Source: Phaeoceros laevis (Eukaryota; Anthocerotophyta; Anthocerotopsida; Notothyladales). From it: DNA of 64,000 nt. Of this stretch, positions 44,360-56,564 are shown one piece after another; positions within the stretch are counted from its first letter, which is position 1, and each line of letters starts with the position of its first letter. The notes below the pieces were generated by a model. That model saw only the letters and a list, made by a program, of their open reading frames with translations, searched no databases and was not told where the DNA came from. The DNA lies in the NCBI GenBank assembly GCA_049999765.1, contig JBNGIQ010009402.1, positions 110,909-174,908 on the forward strand. Direction: 5' to 3'. Both the position numbers and the translations under genes were made by a program.

Positions 44360-44934
44360 CCACATCTGACTCAGGTACCGGTCCGCTCACAATTGTTCTT
44401 GGCTCTGCAGCTTAGAATGTAAGTTTTGAGGCTGCTGTCCCAACGTCGTTTCTCAATGTTTCTGTAAACAACTCTGACTGCGCTGTCTCCCTTACTGGAG
44501 GCGGATCTTTGTTAACAGAGTTTGAGGTCAAGAAGGAAGTTGACGAGGTTGTCACTGCTGGATGTCCCTCTGCTCTACTTAATTTGAACATCAAGGCAGA
44601 GCCTGATACACATGATCAGCCTGTGGCAACCAGAGCAGCAACTTTGGCTAACAATGCAGGACCAACTCCTCTGCAGCAGGTGCATCTCGAGGTGCAATCT
44701 GAGGTGAGACCACTCGCCTCGATACCTGCTGTGCCTTTCTCTACTGAGAGGGCCAACACCATCTTCAACCCGGATGCCGTGGTCGAGCGAGAGAAGTCCA
44801 TCTTCTTGCGAGGTTTACCTCAAGGAACTTCGGAATTTGGTATCCGGGAATTGCAGGAGATGGTGAAGAAGATGGTGAAGGAGGAACTGGCAGCAGTTGG
44901 CTCCGCAATTGTTTTTGCAGCAGGCCAGCCGTGA
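43057..44934 (+). CDS. WIYLD-domain protein (N-terminal domain as in SUVR-type methyltransferases)
   Basis: Exon 1 (43057-43185) and exon 2 (43311-43391) encode a WIYLD domain: MTGMGFEKKDVEATIEALLK, then VYTKVFGGWDFLELDRYS and VIVDALLNP. Exon 3 starts at 43522 and encodes a basic/acidic linker with a duplicated PAE-DLRQQPSSP-TQQR unit. An intron containing a 40-T run probably follows; its donor is uncertain and its acceptor is probably at 44415. The last exon reads NVSFEAAVPTS to GSAIVFAAGQP and stops at 44934. In Arabidopsis, WIYLD occurs at the N-terminus of SUVR H3K9 methyltransferases, where it binds ubiquitin. No pre-SET or SET domain was found downstream, so this is either a truncated member or a stand-alone WIYLD protein. 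The first two exons are secure; the 3' half is provisional. Confidence 0.65.
43910..44060. repeat. Coding tandem repeat (~60 bp) in the WIYLD gene
   Basis: Two to three units encode KRPAE-DLRQQPSSP-TQQR with small differences. The array is in frame. Confidence 0.85.
44320..44359. repeat. Homopolymer of 40 T
   Basis: An uninterrupted T run that ends in ccacatctgactcag. It could be an extreme polypyrimidine tract of an intron, or the reverse complement of a poly(A) tail from an inserted retrosequence. Confidence 0.95.
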
Positions 44935-46258
44935 CTCACAGATGGGACGATCTTGATTTGTACGTGGTGGCTGTCAACCGTTGCAAAGCAGTCTTAGCGG
45001 TTTTGTCAAATCAGAAACAGGACCCTATTTCCTTGTTCCTGAACTTCTCTGCTGGAGAGGTCAAGCAATATGAGGAAAGAGCTCCTGGGTCAAGATGAAG
45101 GTCTGGAATCCCAGCTTTTAAGCCAGGATCAGGGACATCAAAAGAAAGTGCAGCAGCCGAACGCGAGAAGGTCGAACAACTAAGTTCCGTGAGAATACAC
45201 AGGGGCTATAATTCTTTTCAGGGGCCAACATCCTGAGATGAGATGGCTGCCCTTGATGCAGAAAGACTTGCTTTTCGTCAAGTATGCTTTGTAAATTTCC
45301 CAATGCAACTACGTAATTATTCTTTGGATGCAATTCTAGTTTATAACCAATTTTGTCTTCTAAGACTTCTAGCACAGGGGGAGCAGTGATCTTAACTGCC
45401 TGTTCATACTTTCTTCTGATGGCTGAATAGTACCTAAGACAAGAGATTGTCCTCCTGACCCTACGACCGCATGCTGATGAGCAACGCAATCCTGAGCATA
45501 GATAGGATTTCATCCTTCCCACCCAGCCACATATAGCACCCATGCCCACCAGACTACCAAACCGACTTGCAATCCTTTGACCAGCGTCCTTTAATGCTGC
45601 AATTTGACTTCTTGAAAGTAGAAGCTCCTATTTTTCTATGCATCTATGCCTCTTCTAACTTGCCCATGCCATTTAGGATGGCTGCTTGCTAGAGTACCAA
45701 GTCCTGGGAAGACGATTGACAGTTGAATTCATGGAACTTATGGATCAGCCAATTATAGTAAGTATTGCATACCTGCCTGTCTGGAAATCTGGCAAGGACT
45801 AAAAAGACCAGATCATTCTGGAGTAGATCCGCCTATGTGCTTCAACCATTTGATGTTGGGCTAGTGAACTGGTTGATACTGACTCAGGTAACCTACCTTG
45901 CTACACTTAAAAACACTCGCTACGCTAAAAATCTCGCGCTGACAACGACGAAGTACCCGGACATCATTGCCAGGTGGTGCTGCCATATGCAGGTCGGCCA
46001 CCATTCTCTCCGTCGAGGACACAACATTACTGGCCAGTTCCCTACCTCTCAAAGATGCAGAATGTATGCACACTTCTCTCCAGATCGTTCAGCCAAAGTT
46101 TTGTTAGATTTTGCAAGCAATTTGGTTACCAGTTCGAGGACTGTTGAGGACTTACTCCATCCATTTGGCCAACAGCACTTCCTTGGCTGTTCGTTTATCA
46201 CACATAAATTGTCAAGTACAACACCGGATGTTAAGCATAGACAGTGTGGCAATGACTG
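44935..46258. other. Spacer with unassigned frames
   Basis: Minus-strand 45118-45549 (contains YYSAIRRKYEQAVKI and VALGNLQSILDEKQVFL) and plus-strand 45765-46391 are the longest frames. Neither shows a domain I recognise. No SET-domain sequence was seen. Confidence 0.35.
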
Positions 46259-46317
46259 CCACCACACCACCACGCCACCACGCCGCCACGCCACCACGCC
46301 GCCACGCCACCACACCA
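46259..46317. repeat. GC-rich minisatellite (caccacgccgc)n
   Basis: Units of ccaccacgccaccacgccg repeat about three times. The region is open in several frames only because of its composition. Confidence 0.9.
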
Positions 46318-46767
46318 CTTTTGTAAACCCCTCCTTCCTGAATTTGTCGCCGTTTTGGAAATTCCAGGATGTGGTAGTAATTGAATATTAATAATAATAA
46401 GTATAGGGAACAGCGGAACACCGTGAAACGTGGAGCTAACTAACATAACCAACATAACGGCGCCCGGGGTGCCCAATCGGGTTAGTTTGTTCTTTAGGGG
46501 TTACACATTAGAGCAGAGATACTAGTCAGGCTCTTGCACTTTTCAGTACCAATCATCGAAAACCTGGAGTCCATATCTCGGTTACAAGACCTTAAAGAGC
46601 CAGATATACCTTGTCATAGCTTTGGTAAGCTTTGCGAATGGACATGGGTCACATGCCACACACTTGGCTACCCTTCAGACTACTATACAGATCAAAAGAA
46701 AAGAGATATTTGATTTGGGAGGCACAAGGAGGTAGAAAGAAATTCAAAGAACAGACAACTTGAATAG
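46318..46767. other. 3' flank of the receptor-kinase gene
   Basis: Includes a short (taa)n run at about 46389. No gene seen. Confidence 0.45.
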
Positions 46768-48946
46768 CTATACAGCCACGGCGCCCAAAATCTCCTCCAC
46801 TGACGCCAATTTGGAGGACAGCTTGTCCCTGTTCTTCACCCTCTGTTGTAATATATCTACTACAACTTTCATATCCGGTCTTGCTGTAGAGGCATCTTGT
46901 GAGCAAGACAACCCCAACTTGCAGACCAAGGTCATCTCGAGGAGTTGTGCTTCATTAAAAGCCCAGCTGCTAGTCAGCGCTGGATCCAGTATGCTAAGCA
47001 AGCTCTCCTTAGCCAGAGCACCCTTCACCCACTCCGACATAGTCACTCCATCACCAAACAGGGAGCTGGTCGGTCTCTGCCGCGTGACCAGCTCAAGGAG
47101 CAGAATACCAAAGCTGTAGACATCGGCCTTTGCAGACTTTTTCATAGAGAAGACTTTCTCTGCAATTCGAAAACAAGCATCCTCAGATAGTGTACAAAAT
47201 GATTAAGAGCATGAAGCTGACCAATGCCATGAAACTGAAGGCTTGCCAAAAGGGAATACAGAAAGACAAGTGCAGGCAGACAAGTTGAGCAAGGTGGAGA
47301 GGAATACCTGGGGCAGTGTAGCCTACTGTCCAGTACGAAGCAAGCGAGCCAGCAGTTTCCGAGACGAGCCTTGCTATGCCAAAGGGCGAGATGTAAGCCA
47401 TCATGGCAGAGTCTAGCAGAATGTTACTGGGGTTCAAGTCGGAGTGCACCATGGTTTTTGGGGCGTCTTGGTGCATGTACTTCAACCCCTTGGCCACGCC
47501 CAGTGCAATGCTGTATCGTTGATCCCAGCTAAGCTGACACTGGTATGGCTTGCCATCCGAACCCTGGAATAGTGGGGGCCCGTACAACTGCATCTCCAGA
47601 CTTCCTTCTACCATGTACTCCAGGATCACCAGCATCATCTCCTCTTTGGCCACGTACCCCAGGATCTTGACCAGGTTCTGGTGCCGGAAACTCGACACAG
47701 CTTCCACCTCCTTCACAAATTGTTGCAGGATGACCTCAGGTTCTCCCCTGTTATCCAGGTTGACCCATTTAACAGCTACCACCTTTCCATCTCGAAGTGT
47801 GCCCCTGTAGACGGTGCTGAACCCCCCTGCCCCTATCTCCGTTTCCCTGACGAAGTTGGCAGTTGCCGTGCACAGGTCCTGCACAACGAGGCCTTTACGG
47901 CTCCCCAGTTTTTTGGACAGGACTTTCACTGGTTCTGTCCCAATAGACTCCAGGGCAGAAACCACAGTAAACGGGATAAGCTTTGCCGATTCTGTTTTGA
48001 TACTCTTTAGATCAGCATCCGCCGTCTCTCCCTTACTGGTCCTGGAACCCCTCAGTTGATTTTGCCTCCAGATTATCAGGCTGACCACGATGATGACCAG
48101 AATAGCTGCAGGCACAATAGCTCCAATCAACCACCTGTTGAGAGACCTGCCCCCATCTCCCTCACAACGTATGTTGGGGAACATGTTGCAGAATCCGGCT
48201 GGAACCCTCAAATCCGCATTTCCCTGAAAAGCAGCTTCCGGGTACGGCCACGCTCTCCCGTTCCCCACAGAGAAGTTGTCCCCGCCGCCGTTGACGAACT
48301 CAGTGTGATTCAGCAGAGTGATGGGGATGAGTCCGCGGAGCCGGTTTCGGGACACGTTCAGAGAACGAAGCCTTGGCATTAATCCAAGCCCCGGAGGAAT
48401 GCTACCGGTCAGGGCATTCTTCTGCAGAGACAAGATGTTCACAAACTTGCCCTCCCCAATGGTGACTGGAATAGGTCCGTGAATGGTATTGCCGGACAAA
48501 TCAAGTTCCACAAGGTGGGGAAGGTAATCAACAAACAGCTCGGGAGGAATGGTCCCCGAAAACCTGTTGGAAGAAAGGTCGAGGTATTCGAGAAAGGCAC
48601 AGTCCCTGAACAGATCTAGCCGCAACTCCCCCTGTAAACCAAGCCCTCGAAGCAGAACCTTGTGCACATCGCTACCATTGATATGAAACCACTCGATGTA
48701 ATTCCAAGAAGACACTGGTTCAGATTCGTTCCAGGATGCCAGATTGTTCTTCGGGTCACTCACCGAGGCCTTGAACGCCATGAGACATGATGAACCTTGG
48801 GCCACACCCGCGGCTGCCACAAGCACAAGGACGGCAAGCAGCGCTGCCTCCGATCTGCATAGCCACCACGCAGGAGGCGCCATATTCCCCCAGCTCGGAA
48901 ACGTCAGATCGTCATCCCCACCTTCACACAGAGAGTCCGGAATCAA
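46768..48946 (-). CDS. LRR receptor-like protein with a pseudokinase domain
   Basis: Exons 47308-48946 and 46768-47159 join in phase (2031 nt). The ATG at 48883 is preferred because it is followed at once by a signal peptide (LLAVLVLVAAAGVAQG); this gives 655 aa, while the upstream ATG would give 676. The ectodomain has an LRR cap with a WNYIEW motif and about five LRRs (LEYLDLSSNRFSGTIP, LVELDLSGNTIHGPIP, LSLQKNALTGSIP, LRSLNVSRNRLRGLIP). Then come a transmembrane helix (ILVIIVVSLIIW) and a kinase-like domain. IGAGGFSTVYRG and VAVKW keep the glycine loop and Lys, but HRD reads HSD (HSDLNPSNILL) and DFG reads PFG (ISPFGIARL). Loss of the metal-binding Asp predicts little or no catalysis. The layout resembles BIR-type plasma-membrane regulators that act through active co-receptors; this is inference. 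Confidence 0.9.
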
Positions 48947-51583
48947 GGAAGCGAAACAACTGAGGAAGCAGGCATTAGACCTCCCTCCCTTGCAAAGTTG
49001 CGTGAGGGTTTGTTGGACACCGACAAAGCATCACAATCGCGCGAAAGTCCTCGCAGCGGGCCTACAAGTCGGAGCGGAGAAAGGTGCATTGACCTGGACA
49101 CCTGAGGTTTCTGCGTGGCCAATGGGAGGCCTCGGTGAACTTAGCTCAGGATCAGTCTTCCTTGTTACTGCCGCGTCCGTAATAAGCTCCCTCCTCCTTT
49201 CAGCATAAAGTATTGTGCGGCCCGTGGAGACGTTTTTCATCCGTAGAAGAATGCCATCCTGTTAGGTCGCTGGGCCGCGTCGCGGTCAGGGAATGGAGGG
49301 GAGGGACAGCTGTGCGGAATGCGGACCATGTGCAGGCAGATAGCTCAGAGCTAGGCTACCTCAAAATGTACAATCTTCCTGCTCCAGCGAGTTCTGCATA
49401 CACGGCGATGCAAATCGCAATCTTTCAAGAGACTGATCAGTTGAAGGTGACCTTTCTCCTCTAGGGTTGCGCAGTCTCCTAGAAATTGGACGCCCTTCAG
49501 TTGTTCTCCCGGGTCCGTTCAGAGCGTCGAGGGTGCACTGTTGTGCTGCGTTGTAGGTATAGAATCCGGCCATGGCCCTTGAGTGGTTATACTTAGCGTA
49601 CATTCATGTTGTTGAGCAATCTACTGTATGCTATACAGCTCTAACCCATCCTTTGTCAGATCATCTGTTGACAAGCATTTTTCTAACCTGGAATTGGGAT
49701 TGTTTGTTCTTTGTGCAGGAGTGTTAGCTCGGAGGCCTGCAAAACAACTGCTGCGTTCAATATTTAATAAGGTTTGTGAAATTGTGACAGTAACCAGTTA
49801 TCGCAGGGCTCGGCAAAAATTCAAATTTGGTTTGCTTCGGTTCCTTGTGCTGGTGTTATGCGAAGCTTGCCTGCTTACTGAAGAGATCTCAAATTCCGTT
49901 TCAGTTGCAGGGCAGTGGTGACTCTAAACCTAAATGCTGTCACTTCCCTGTGCCGATTCTGTGTCATTGCTTTCGTTCTTTCTTCCTTCCTAGCTATGCT
50001 GCCTATTCTTCACGGGCTATCTATGGGACCTGCTTTGCTCATCCCCACGTCCTCTACCTTCTCCATGTCCCATCTTCAAGATAAATGAAGATGCTTGAGC
50101 TTACCACACATGGATCATCATCACCATCTCAGTCAGCTGAACTCATGACCCCAAATTCGAACTAATGACCTCATCTCCTGTTCATGATGACATGGTCAAA
50201 CGCCACAAGAGCTTGCCTTTTCGTTCAACTGGCCGAACAAATCGAATCCTTCTGTAGTAAGCTCTTATGAAACACCAAACAAAGAAACGATCCCAAAAAT
50301 ATCTATCTACTGTATACAGTGACTAGAATAGCTAGCGGCTAGCCAGTGGCCACACCCCAATTTCTTTGTCTGAAAGTGCCTTGCAAGGAAGCTGCAATCG
50401 GTGCTTCAGCTAATCACAGCAAGTGTCCCAACAAAAATATCCGAAGCCCCAAAGTCTCTGACTGTTTCAGAGCTGCATTGTCAGGCACAAGAGGCCAAAC
50501 GAATCCTCCCAGAAAAGCCTTTCGCTTGCTTGCTCTTGCCACAAGCCTGCTTGCTCTCTCCACAAGGTAACCCGGGCGGGACCACCCTAACTGGATGAGG
50601 ATGCCATGCATCTCAGGCAAGTTCCATGCAACTGGTCGCGACGTACGTGACAAATTGACGATACAACAGTGGCTACCACACAGTGAGGCGAAGTCAGTCA
50701 CCAGCCCAAGCCTACCTGCGCACACGGTTCATCCATCAACAAAAAGACAGTTCGCTGAGTTGCAGGTATATTTGTTATTGAGAAAATTGACAACCTACCA
50801 GAAGCCTCTGGTCACCGGAAAGAGCTCCGCCGGCCCGGTCGATGAAACCAAACGAAAGAACGGTCTCCAGTTTCCCTTCTTTAACCCGGTCGTTCCCGGC
50901 AAGTGTGTGGGTGCCGGATAAATCCAGGACCGGAGGGGGTCAAGGTCGTGCGGTCTTCAAAAAACGTCGGCCGGCGGGACCTGGGACCGGACTCGCAGCT
51001 GCTGGAACCACCGGCTCCCGTCGTGCCTCCACAAAGCGGGCCGACACGGGCACCACGTATCGCCAGTTTAGCGGTGGGGGAGGCGCCAAAGTCTGGAATA
51101 TCTCGATTTATTAGCGGGTTCCGGGAACGGGGTCAAATCGAATCGCCACACACACAAGGGCACATTCCCGGGAAAGGGCACAGCAAGCCGAAAGGGTCAA
51201 CTGCGACGGGGAGTCGACCTGACTGCGGGACGGGCCCCTCCTTCCTTCCCTCGGCTTGGTTATCAAGAAAGCCACCGCCATAAGTGCTCCAGCAAGCGGC
51301 GGCGGAAGCAGCAGGAGCACGGCAGCAGCAGCAGCATCACTCGGAAGCTTGCCTTGCCCTGTTCTGCGGCTCTCGTTGGAAGCCTTTTCCTTCCGGCTCG
51401 GCAATCCATGAAAATGCGCACCGCTTCTCTTCCTTCTCCTCCTTCTTGTTCTTCTTAGCGAGCTGTTGATGGAGGAGAAGAAGGCGCATTGCTGCGGCTG
51501 GAGGAGCTGAAATTGGCCAGGGTTGCGGAGAGCACGGCGGGGAAAGGAGGGGGAAGGGAGTGGCAGCAGCTGGTGGAGGCAAA
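48947..51583. other. Spacer: receptor-gene promoter side and unassigned DNA
   Basis: The left part is the 5' flank of the receptor gene. The right part, rich in GC and ggaag/ggagg near 51300-51580, is probably the 5' UTR and promoter of the gene at 51584. Frames in between (49628-49921, 50346-50921) have no recognisable motif. Confidence 0.4.
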
Positions 51584-52111
51584 ATGAAGTGGTTGAGCAT
51601 GTCCAAGTGGAGGAATTGCACCACCCCGGGCGCAGTGGACTCCGACAAGGCCTTCCCGAGCTCTTCGGGAGAGCTCACAGACGTGCCTTGGAGTCCGTCT
51701 TCCGACCGCCGCTCCACCGGCTCTTTCAGCTCGGGGAGCAGCACTAGCGGCTCGTCCTCGGGCTCGCGGTCCTTCGTGAAGAGGATTTTTGGCTTCTCCA
51801 GGATGGGGCGGGGAGAGGGAGCTTCCCCCCGGGGAGGGCGGAAGAGGCCAAATCCCTACGCGGACGACGGGCTGGTGGTGGACTCCGGGTCGGAGCTGGC
51901 GTACCACCCCGGGCAGGAGGATGACTCCGAGGACGACTACTCCAGTGAGGATTTCAGGCAGACTTCGCTGTGGCAAAGGAACATTCTTCGGGGGGAGAGG
52001 TGCGAGGCGCCTGCGTTTTCCGGCTTGATTCTGTATGACACCTCCGGCAACCAGATCAATCAGCTCCCGCCGAAGAGTCCGCTTCACCCGGCCTTGACGG
52101 CAGTGAATTGA
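51584..52111 (+). CDS. Plant-specific protein of unknown function, 175 aa
   Basis: A single exon starts MKWLSMSKWRN; an upstream in-frame ATG at 51560 adds only eight small residues. The sequence has a Ser/Gly-rich stretch (SGSSTSGSSSGSRS), a basic patch (KRIFGF, GGRKRPNPY), an acidic patch (EDDSEDDYSSEDF) and a C-terminal block SLWQRNILRGERCEAPAFSG then LILYDTSGNQI. That last block resembles the ending of small uncharacterised plant proteins that share a W-Q-[KR]-x-I-L-x-G-x-[KR]-C core; this is recognised from memory, not searched. No catalytic motif, membrane segment or signal peptide is visible. The composition of the ORF fits a real gene. Function unknown. Confidence 0.7.
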   Translation: MKWLSMSKWRNCTTPGAVDSDKAFPSSSGELTDVPWSPSSDRRSTGSFSSGSSTSGSSSGSRSFVKRIFGFSRMGRGEGASPRGGRKRPNPYADDGLVVDSGSELAYHPGQEDDSEDDYSSEDFRQTSLWQRNILRGERCEAPAFSGLILYDTSGNQINQLPPKSPLHPALTAVN

Positions 52112-54064
52112 TGGATGAATGGAGGATATCCCCGGTTTTTTTCCCTTTTCTGCTTAGCCTACTCTTACAGGTGTATTATAGCTAGCAGCTAGCCTTGGAG
52201 CGCCGTCTTCATAGATTTTGTCCCGAGTATAAATTGTGGTTGTAAGGGAGTGATCTAGGTGTGGTCATGGCAGGTATCCGGGTCTTTCATTCTCTCATGT
52301 TTCCCAATTCTGTCTCCACTTCGATGTTGTACAGTTCTACATAGTTCCATATGTTCATGCACAGGTCCATGTAACAAGAGCTTCTCTGATGAGTATATGT
52401 GCCTACTTCTAGTGCATATTTTTGCGTCTTGTAGTGACTCACAACTTCAAGCTTTCTACAGTGCTGTCAAAGATTGAGGATTGTCACCAAGCCGTGCATT
52501 CCCATGTGCCTTGGGACTGCTAGAAGCATGTGGAATTGGGGCCGGAGAGTGTGTGAGTGCGCACTTTGTCGTCACTGCTGCTGTTTTTTCTTTCCCGTAC
52601 CTCCGTCACAGCGGTGTGACACACACACACGACTGTCCTGTCTGCCTGCTTTATTAAGAGTTCTTTCTTCGGCGACAAGGGGTTGTGCTTGACACTGGAC
52701 GACTTGCTCCGTCTTACTTTGGTGTTTGCTGTCAAGAATGCTTATGTCAGTCTCTTCCCTTCGTCACCTTGCGCCTCCTGCATTGTTGCTTTTGTGGATT
52801 CAAAATTGGTAAAAACGGGCGCTGTCGTCCCTCTTGGAAAAGCGGGACGGACGTCCTCGAGTGTCGTCCCCTAAAATGGAACATGCCGTACTTAGTCCAT
52901 TGGATTTGTTCTTACCTTGCCCAATTTAGGGGGCTTGCCCAAATTAGGGGACGTTGGTCGCCGAGCCAGGCGAATAATGCACATTGCCAGGTGAGACTCC
53001 TCAAATTTCACACCGTCCCCTATAATCTGCTGCTGCATGCCATCCCCAAGGAGTAGTCTACAATGTTTACAGTCCCCAAGGTAGTCTAGTCTATTATGTC
53101 CCGCCAAAGAGCGTGGCAGCTTGCCAGAAAAAAGAACATTCTTATGGCGAGCAGCTAAAAAACCTTATTCTACAGCTGGCTGCGATGAAACTGTCCTTGG
53201 CTAGTCATTCTCCTGGTAACAGACATTTCACAGCGCAGTAGTGTACTGTGCCTACGATGAGTACGTCATGCTTTATCAACTTTGGACAGACCTTTGTCCC
53301 TACGCGAAAAATCATCCTCAAAAATGGACTACGCTTTACTGTATCTGTAGTCTGGGTCTGGCAGGGTGATTCGCATTCGCAAGCAAGTCATGTGATGTAA
53401 GAAGGTGAAAACCAGTCAGGAGATGTTCGTTGTGTGGCCGCGGCCCCAGCACGTAATAAAAATGAAGTCTCTCCTTCAGCAAATACTCTAGCTAAGTTCT
53501 TCCGGCATCTCGAGGCTTGCTTGGAGTTGCGGTGAATTTCGGAATTTCCTCATCAACCTCATCTTATCGGATGGCCCCAAAAGGTCAAATTCCATACGGT
53601 TACACTCCCGTGAACCCGTCCAGATGGTCAAGGGAAGACCAATGCCAACAATACCTTTCTTGGTTATCTCTGGATGTGTGTGAAACCGAGGGAGTGAAAT
53701 TACATGTCGCACCCACTTGATAGCACTAAACAAGCTCAACGGTTTTTTACGGAAGATCACTGCCGAAAAAAACCGACCTTTTGTGTTCACATGGAACAGG
53801 GAGTACTGAACAAAGCTTCCTCATGTAACTCATGCAGTGGAGGTCGACAGGATATGCGTTCCCAAGCTGCCTGATAGTACACAAAAGAGAGAAACCTTTT
53901 TCGGACAAGCTTGGCCCCAGACTCCAGAGTCTCCCCTCTCAGAGAGTTCGAAAAGACTGGGCAAAAAAATTCAAAATTCATGCTCGTACAGCGAAGTAAA
54001 TAATGCTCAACACCCCAATCAACTAGAGCCGAAGTCAAAATGGTGAGCCCATGGGTAACCAGAA
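52112..54064. other. Spacer with no gene seen
   Basis: Probably the 3' UTR of the preceding gene at left. A short duplication (gcccaatttaggggg / gcccaaattagggga) lies at about 52919-52950, and a tagtctagtctat motif at 53088. Frames are short and lack domains. Confidence 0.45.
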
Positions 54065-56564
54065 CTACAACAGTCTCTCAGCAATTTGAACGGCATTGAG
54101 AGCAGCTCCCTTGCGGATCTGATCACCGCAAACAAATATGTCCAACCTGGAAACAAAATGTGCAGGACGGTTAGCAATGCACGGAGTCGAACAGCTTTGC
54201 AACAAGCAAAACACAACGGTATGCTGGTCAGGAATCAATACCCCATGGAAAGATACATCTAGACAAAAGGGTAAAAGGCGCAGTAACTGACCCATAATTT
54301 CCTTCTTGTGATATATCGTGTCGTATTCTTCCAACAGCAACAGCATCCTTGCTAGACACCTAAAGCCACAATTTATGTTCAGGTTCTGTCAGGAAATTTG
54401 AAGCTGGACAACAAAGGCAACAGCCTTTTCACAGACCTAGACATCGGTGACAGACATTGACGGGGCCAACTAAGTAAGCTGGAACATACCCCTAGAGGTG
54501 TTGGAAAATTGTTTGCTGTCCGGTCATCCACAACAACCACGCCTTCAGCATTCCGAAGGATCTCCCTTGCAGTTTCCTATTGACCAAAAATGTCAGCCGC
54601 TGTTATCACTGTTTGCAAGCTACCCTATGACACTGGCAAGTACCTCATCCAAGGGCCTTTCAAACTGCAGGTTGATACTCTCAGCATGAGCACGCATGAT
54701 GGGCACGCGTATGCATGTTGCCGTCACCTTCACATCAGGATCATTCTGCATCACACCACACCAGTGATCCACTTTCACAGTCAAATTCAAGGGTCACAAA
54801 TGCTAGCTTCCACCAGCATCTGCACAAGCTGGCATAGCTGCATGAAAAAGAGGTGACCAGCTGTACCCAGATTTTCCGAGTCTCCTTGACTAACTTCATT
54901 TCTTCTTCATTATAACCATTTGGAGTCACAGAGGAATTATGTGAGAAGAGGTTGAACGCATACTGCTCACCAGCATAATGAGCAGTAAATTAGTAATCTT
55001 GAAGTACTGATATTACAAGGACAAGATTCTTTACATCCCTCTCTCAACACTTACTTGTCGGTTGAAGATCTTGCAAGTAGGCTCTTTCCCCTCCAGCACC
55101 TGGCTACAAAACAACTACTCATAAGCAACGTGCACCTAGGAGGACACTCTCAAGCTGGAGAACAAAAGTGACTTAGAACAGCTGACAGCGCTTCAACACA
55201 CCTCCCGTGTCTGCAGTTCAAGCTCTGCCATAGCTGCAGCACCTGCTCCGCTAGCAGCTTGGTAAGTGCTGACAACCATTCTCTTGACCTGTCCCGTACA
55301 AAGTCAGAAAATAGAAGCACCTCCAGCTCGAGAACAAAATGCACCAGAAACTGCCCAAATGTGAGTCATGCATCTTGTTCAGAAGCACTTGAGCCCAACA
55401 AAAAGAAGTTGGGAGTACACGGACAGGGCACAGCAGCGCAAACAGTATAATGATCCTGAGCAGAGAGAAAAACTCGGCAGTGTGGTGACCGAGAACGATC
55501 CGGCATTCAACATATAAGGTTGATGGCACACCTTGGCGTGTCGATGTAAAGGAGTTGCTGCCATTAAGCATATGATTGTTGAGCAGTTAGGGTTGGCAAT
55601 GAGTGCCCCCTTCTTATTACTCAAAGTAATATGAGCCATGGCATCAGCATTCACCTATTCACACAACAATCTCATCAGGGATTACCAATGACACGATGCA
55701 GCAATAAGGAAAGCAACAACAACACACATCCAGCAAAACAAGATGAAACCTCAGAGAATGGATAGTCAAAAAGCCAGTCTGCAAAACACCTCCGGGACTA
55801 TCAGGGGCACGCCCTCGAACATCCGAAAAGCAGAACTGTTATCCACTACAACGGAGCCCTGCTCTGCTGCTAAAGGACCGTAGTGTTTGCTGTATAGCAC
55901 GGACTACAACGTCAGTTGCTCGCTACACTGACAGTCACAACAATGAATATAGCACGGACTACAACGTCAGTTGCTCGCTACACTGACAGTCACAACAATG
56001 AATATGAATCCAGCAACTTAACAAGGTTGATAATCCAACCTAATTGATCCTCCAGCACTGAAAAGGGCAATATGAATGTCCTTAAAGCTCTGCTCTGTCA
56101 GCTCCTCCACTTCGAATGTTCGTCCCTGGAAGACAGAGATACTCCCTTCAGAGCTTCTCCAGTTAAGGAAGCGTCCAAGACACAACCAGTTTCATCACAG
56201 CAAGCCCGCTGTTAGGGGCATGACATTTTCAGTACACTGTCTCGGTGTGATGGCATTGTGGCATTTCGAGCAGCCAACACTAAGCAAGTGGGAAACTGAC
56301 CTGAAACTCGATATGCTTTCCAGCAGATCGCTTGCTCGCAAGCAACTTGATGTTGCTGTAGGGGAAGTCCCGTTCAGACAGCACGTTGAGAAATTCCTGG
56401 CCCACAGCCCCGGTCACTCCCACAACTGCGACGCTGGGACCGTCCTCTGTGAATGCCATGCGCACTTGCCCGGGTCTACGCTGGCTATGCCTTAACTTCC
56501 GCGAAGTGGAGGTCGTTGGCAGCAAGCATCCCGTAGCGTGGCGAAGGGACGCCATAGCGTGCAC
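54065..56564 (-). CDS. ASADH: Aspartate-semialdehyde dehydrogenase, plastid type, 379 aa
   Basis: Eleven exons (56301-56564, 56040-56125, 55790-55889, 55532-55654, 55202-55288, 55055-55099, 54867-54962, 54644-54745, 54490-54576, 54292-54359, 54065-54146) total 1140 nt in phase with a TAG stop. The enzyme makes L-aspartate-4-semialdehyde from aspartyl-4-phosphate with NADPH (EC 1.2.1.11), the branch point to Lys, Thr, Met and Ile in the plastid. The N-terminal ~35 residues are Ser/Arg/Thr-rich, as in a transit peptide. The nucleotide-binding motif is [12 protein letters not shown]; the catalytic cysteine lies in [12 protein letters not shown]; the [17 protein letters not shown] segment is typical. 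The end [19 protein letters not shown] matches the family. All expected blocks are present, so the gene looks functional. An ATG at 56555 is an equally possible start. Confidence 0.95.
55894..56003. repeat. Exact 55-bp tandem duplication in an ASADH intron
   Basis: The unit starting atagcacggactacaacgtc is at 55894-55948 and 55949-56003. It lies just upstream of the exon 3 acceptor on the coding strand. Confidence 0.93.

Noticed and set aside
46049-46476. Trp/Gly/Val-rich minus-strand frames near 46250
   Set aside because: They are translations of the caccacgcc minisatellite.
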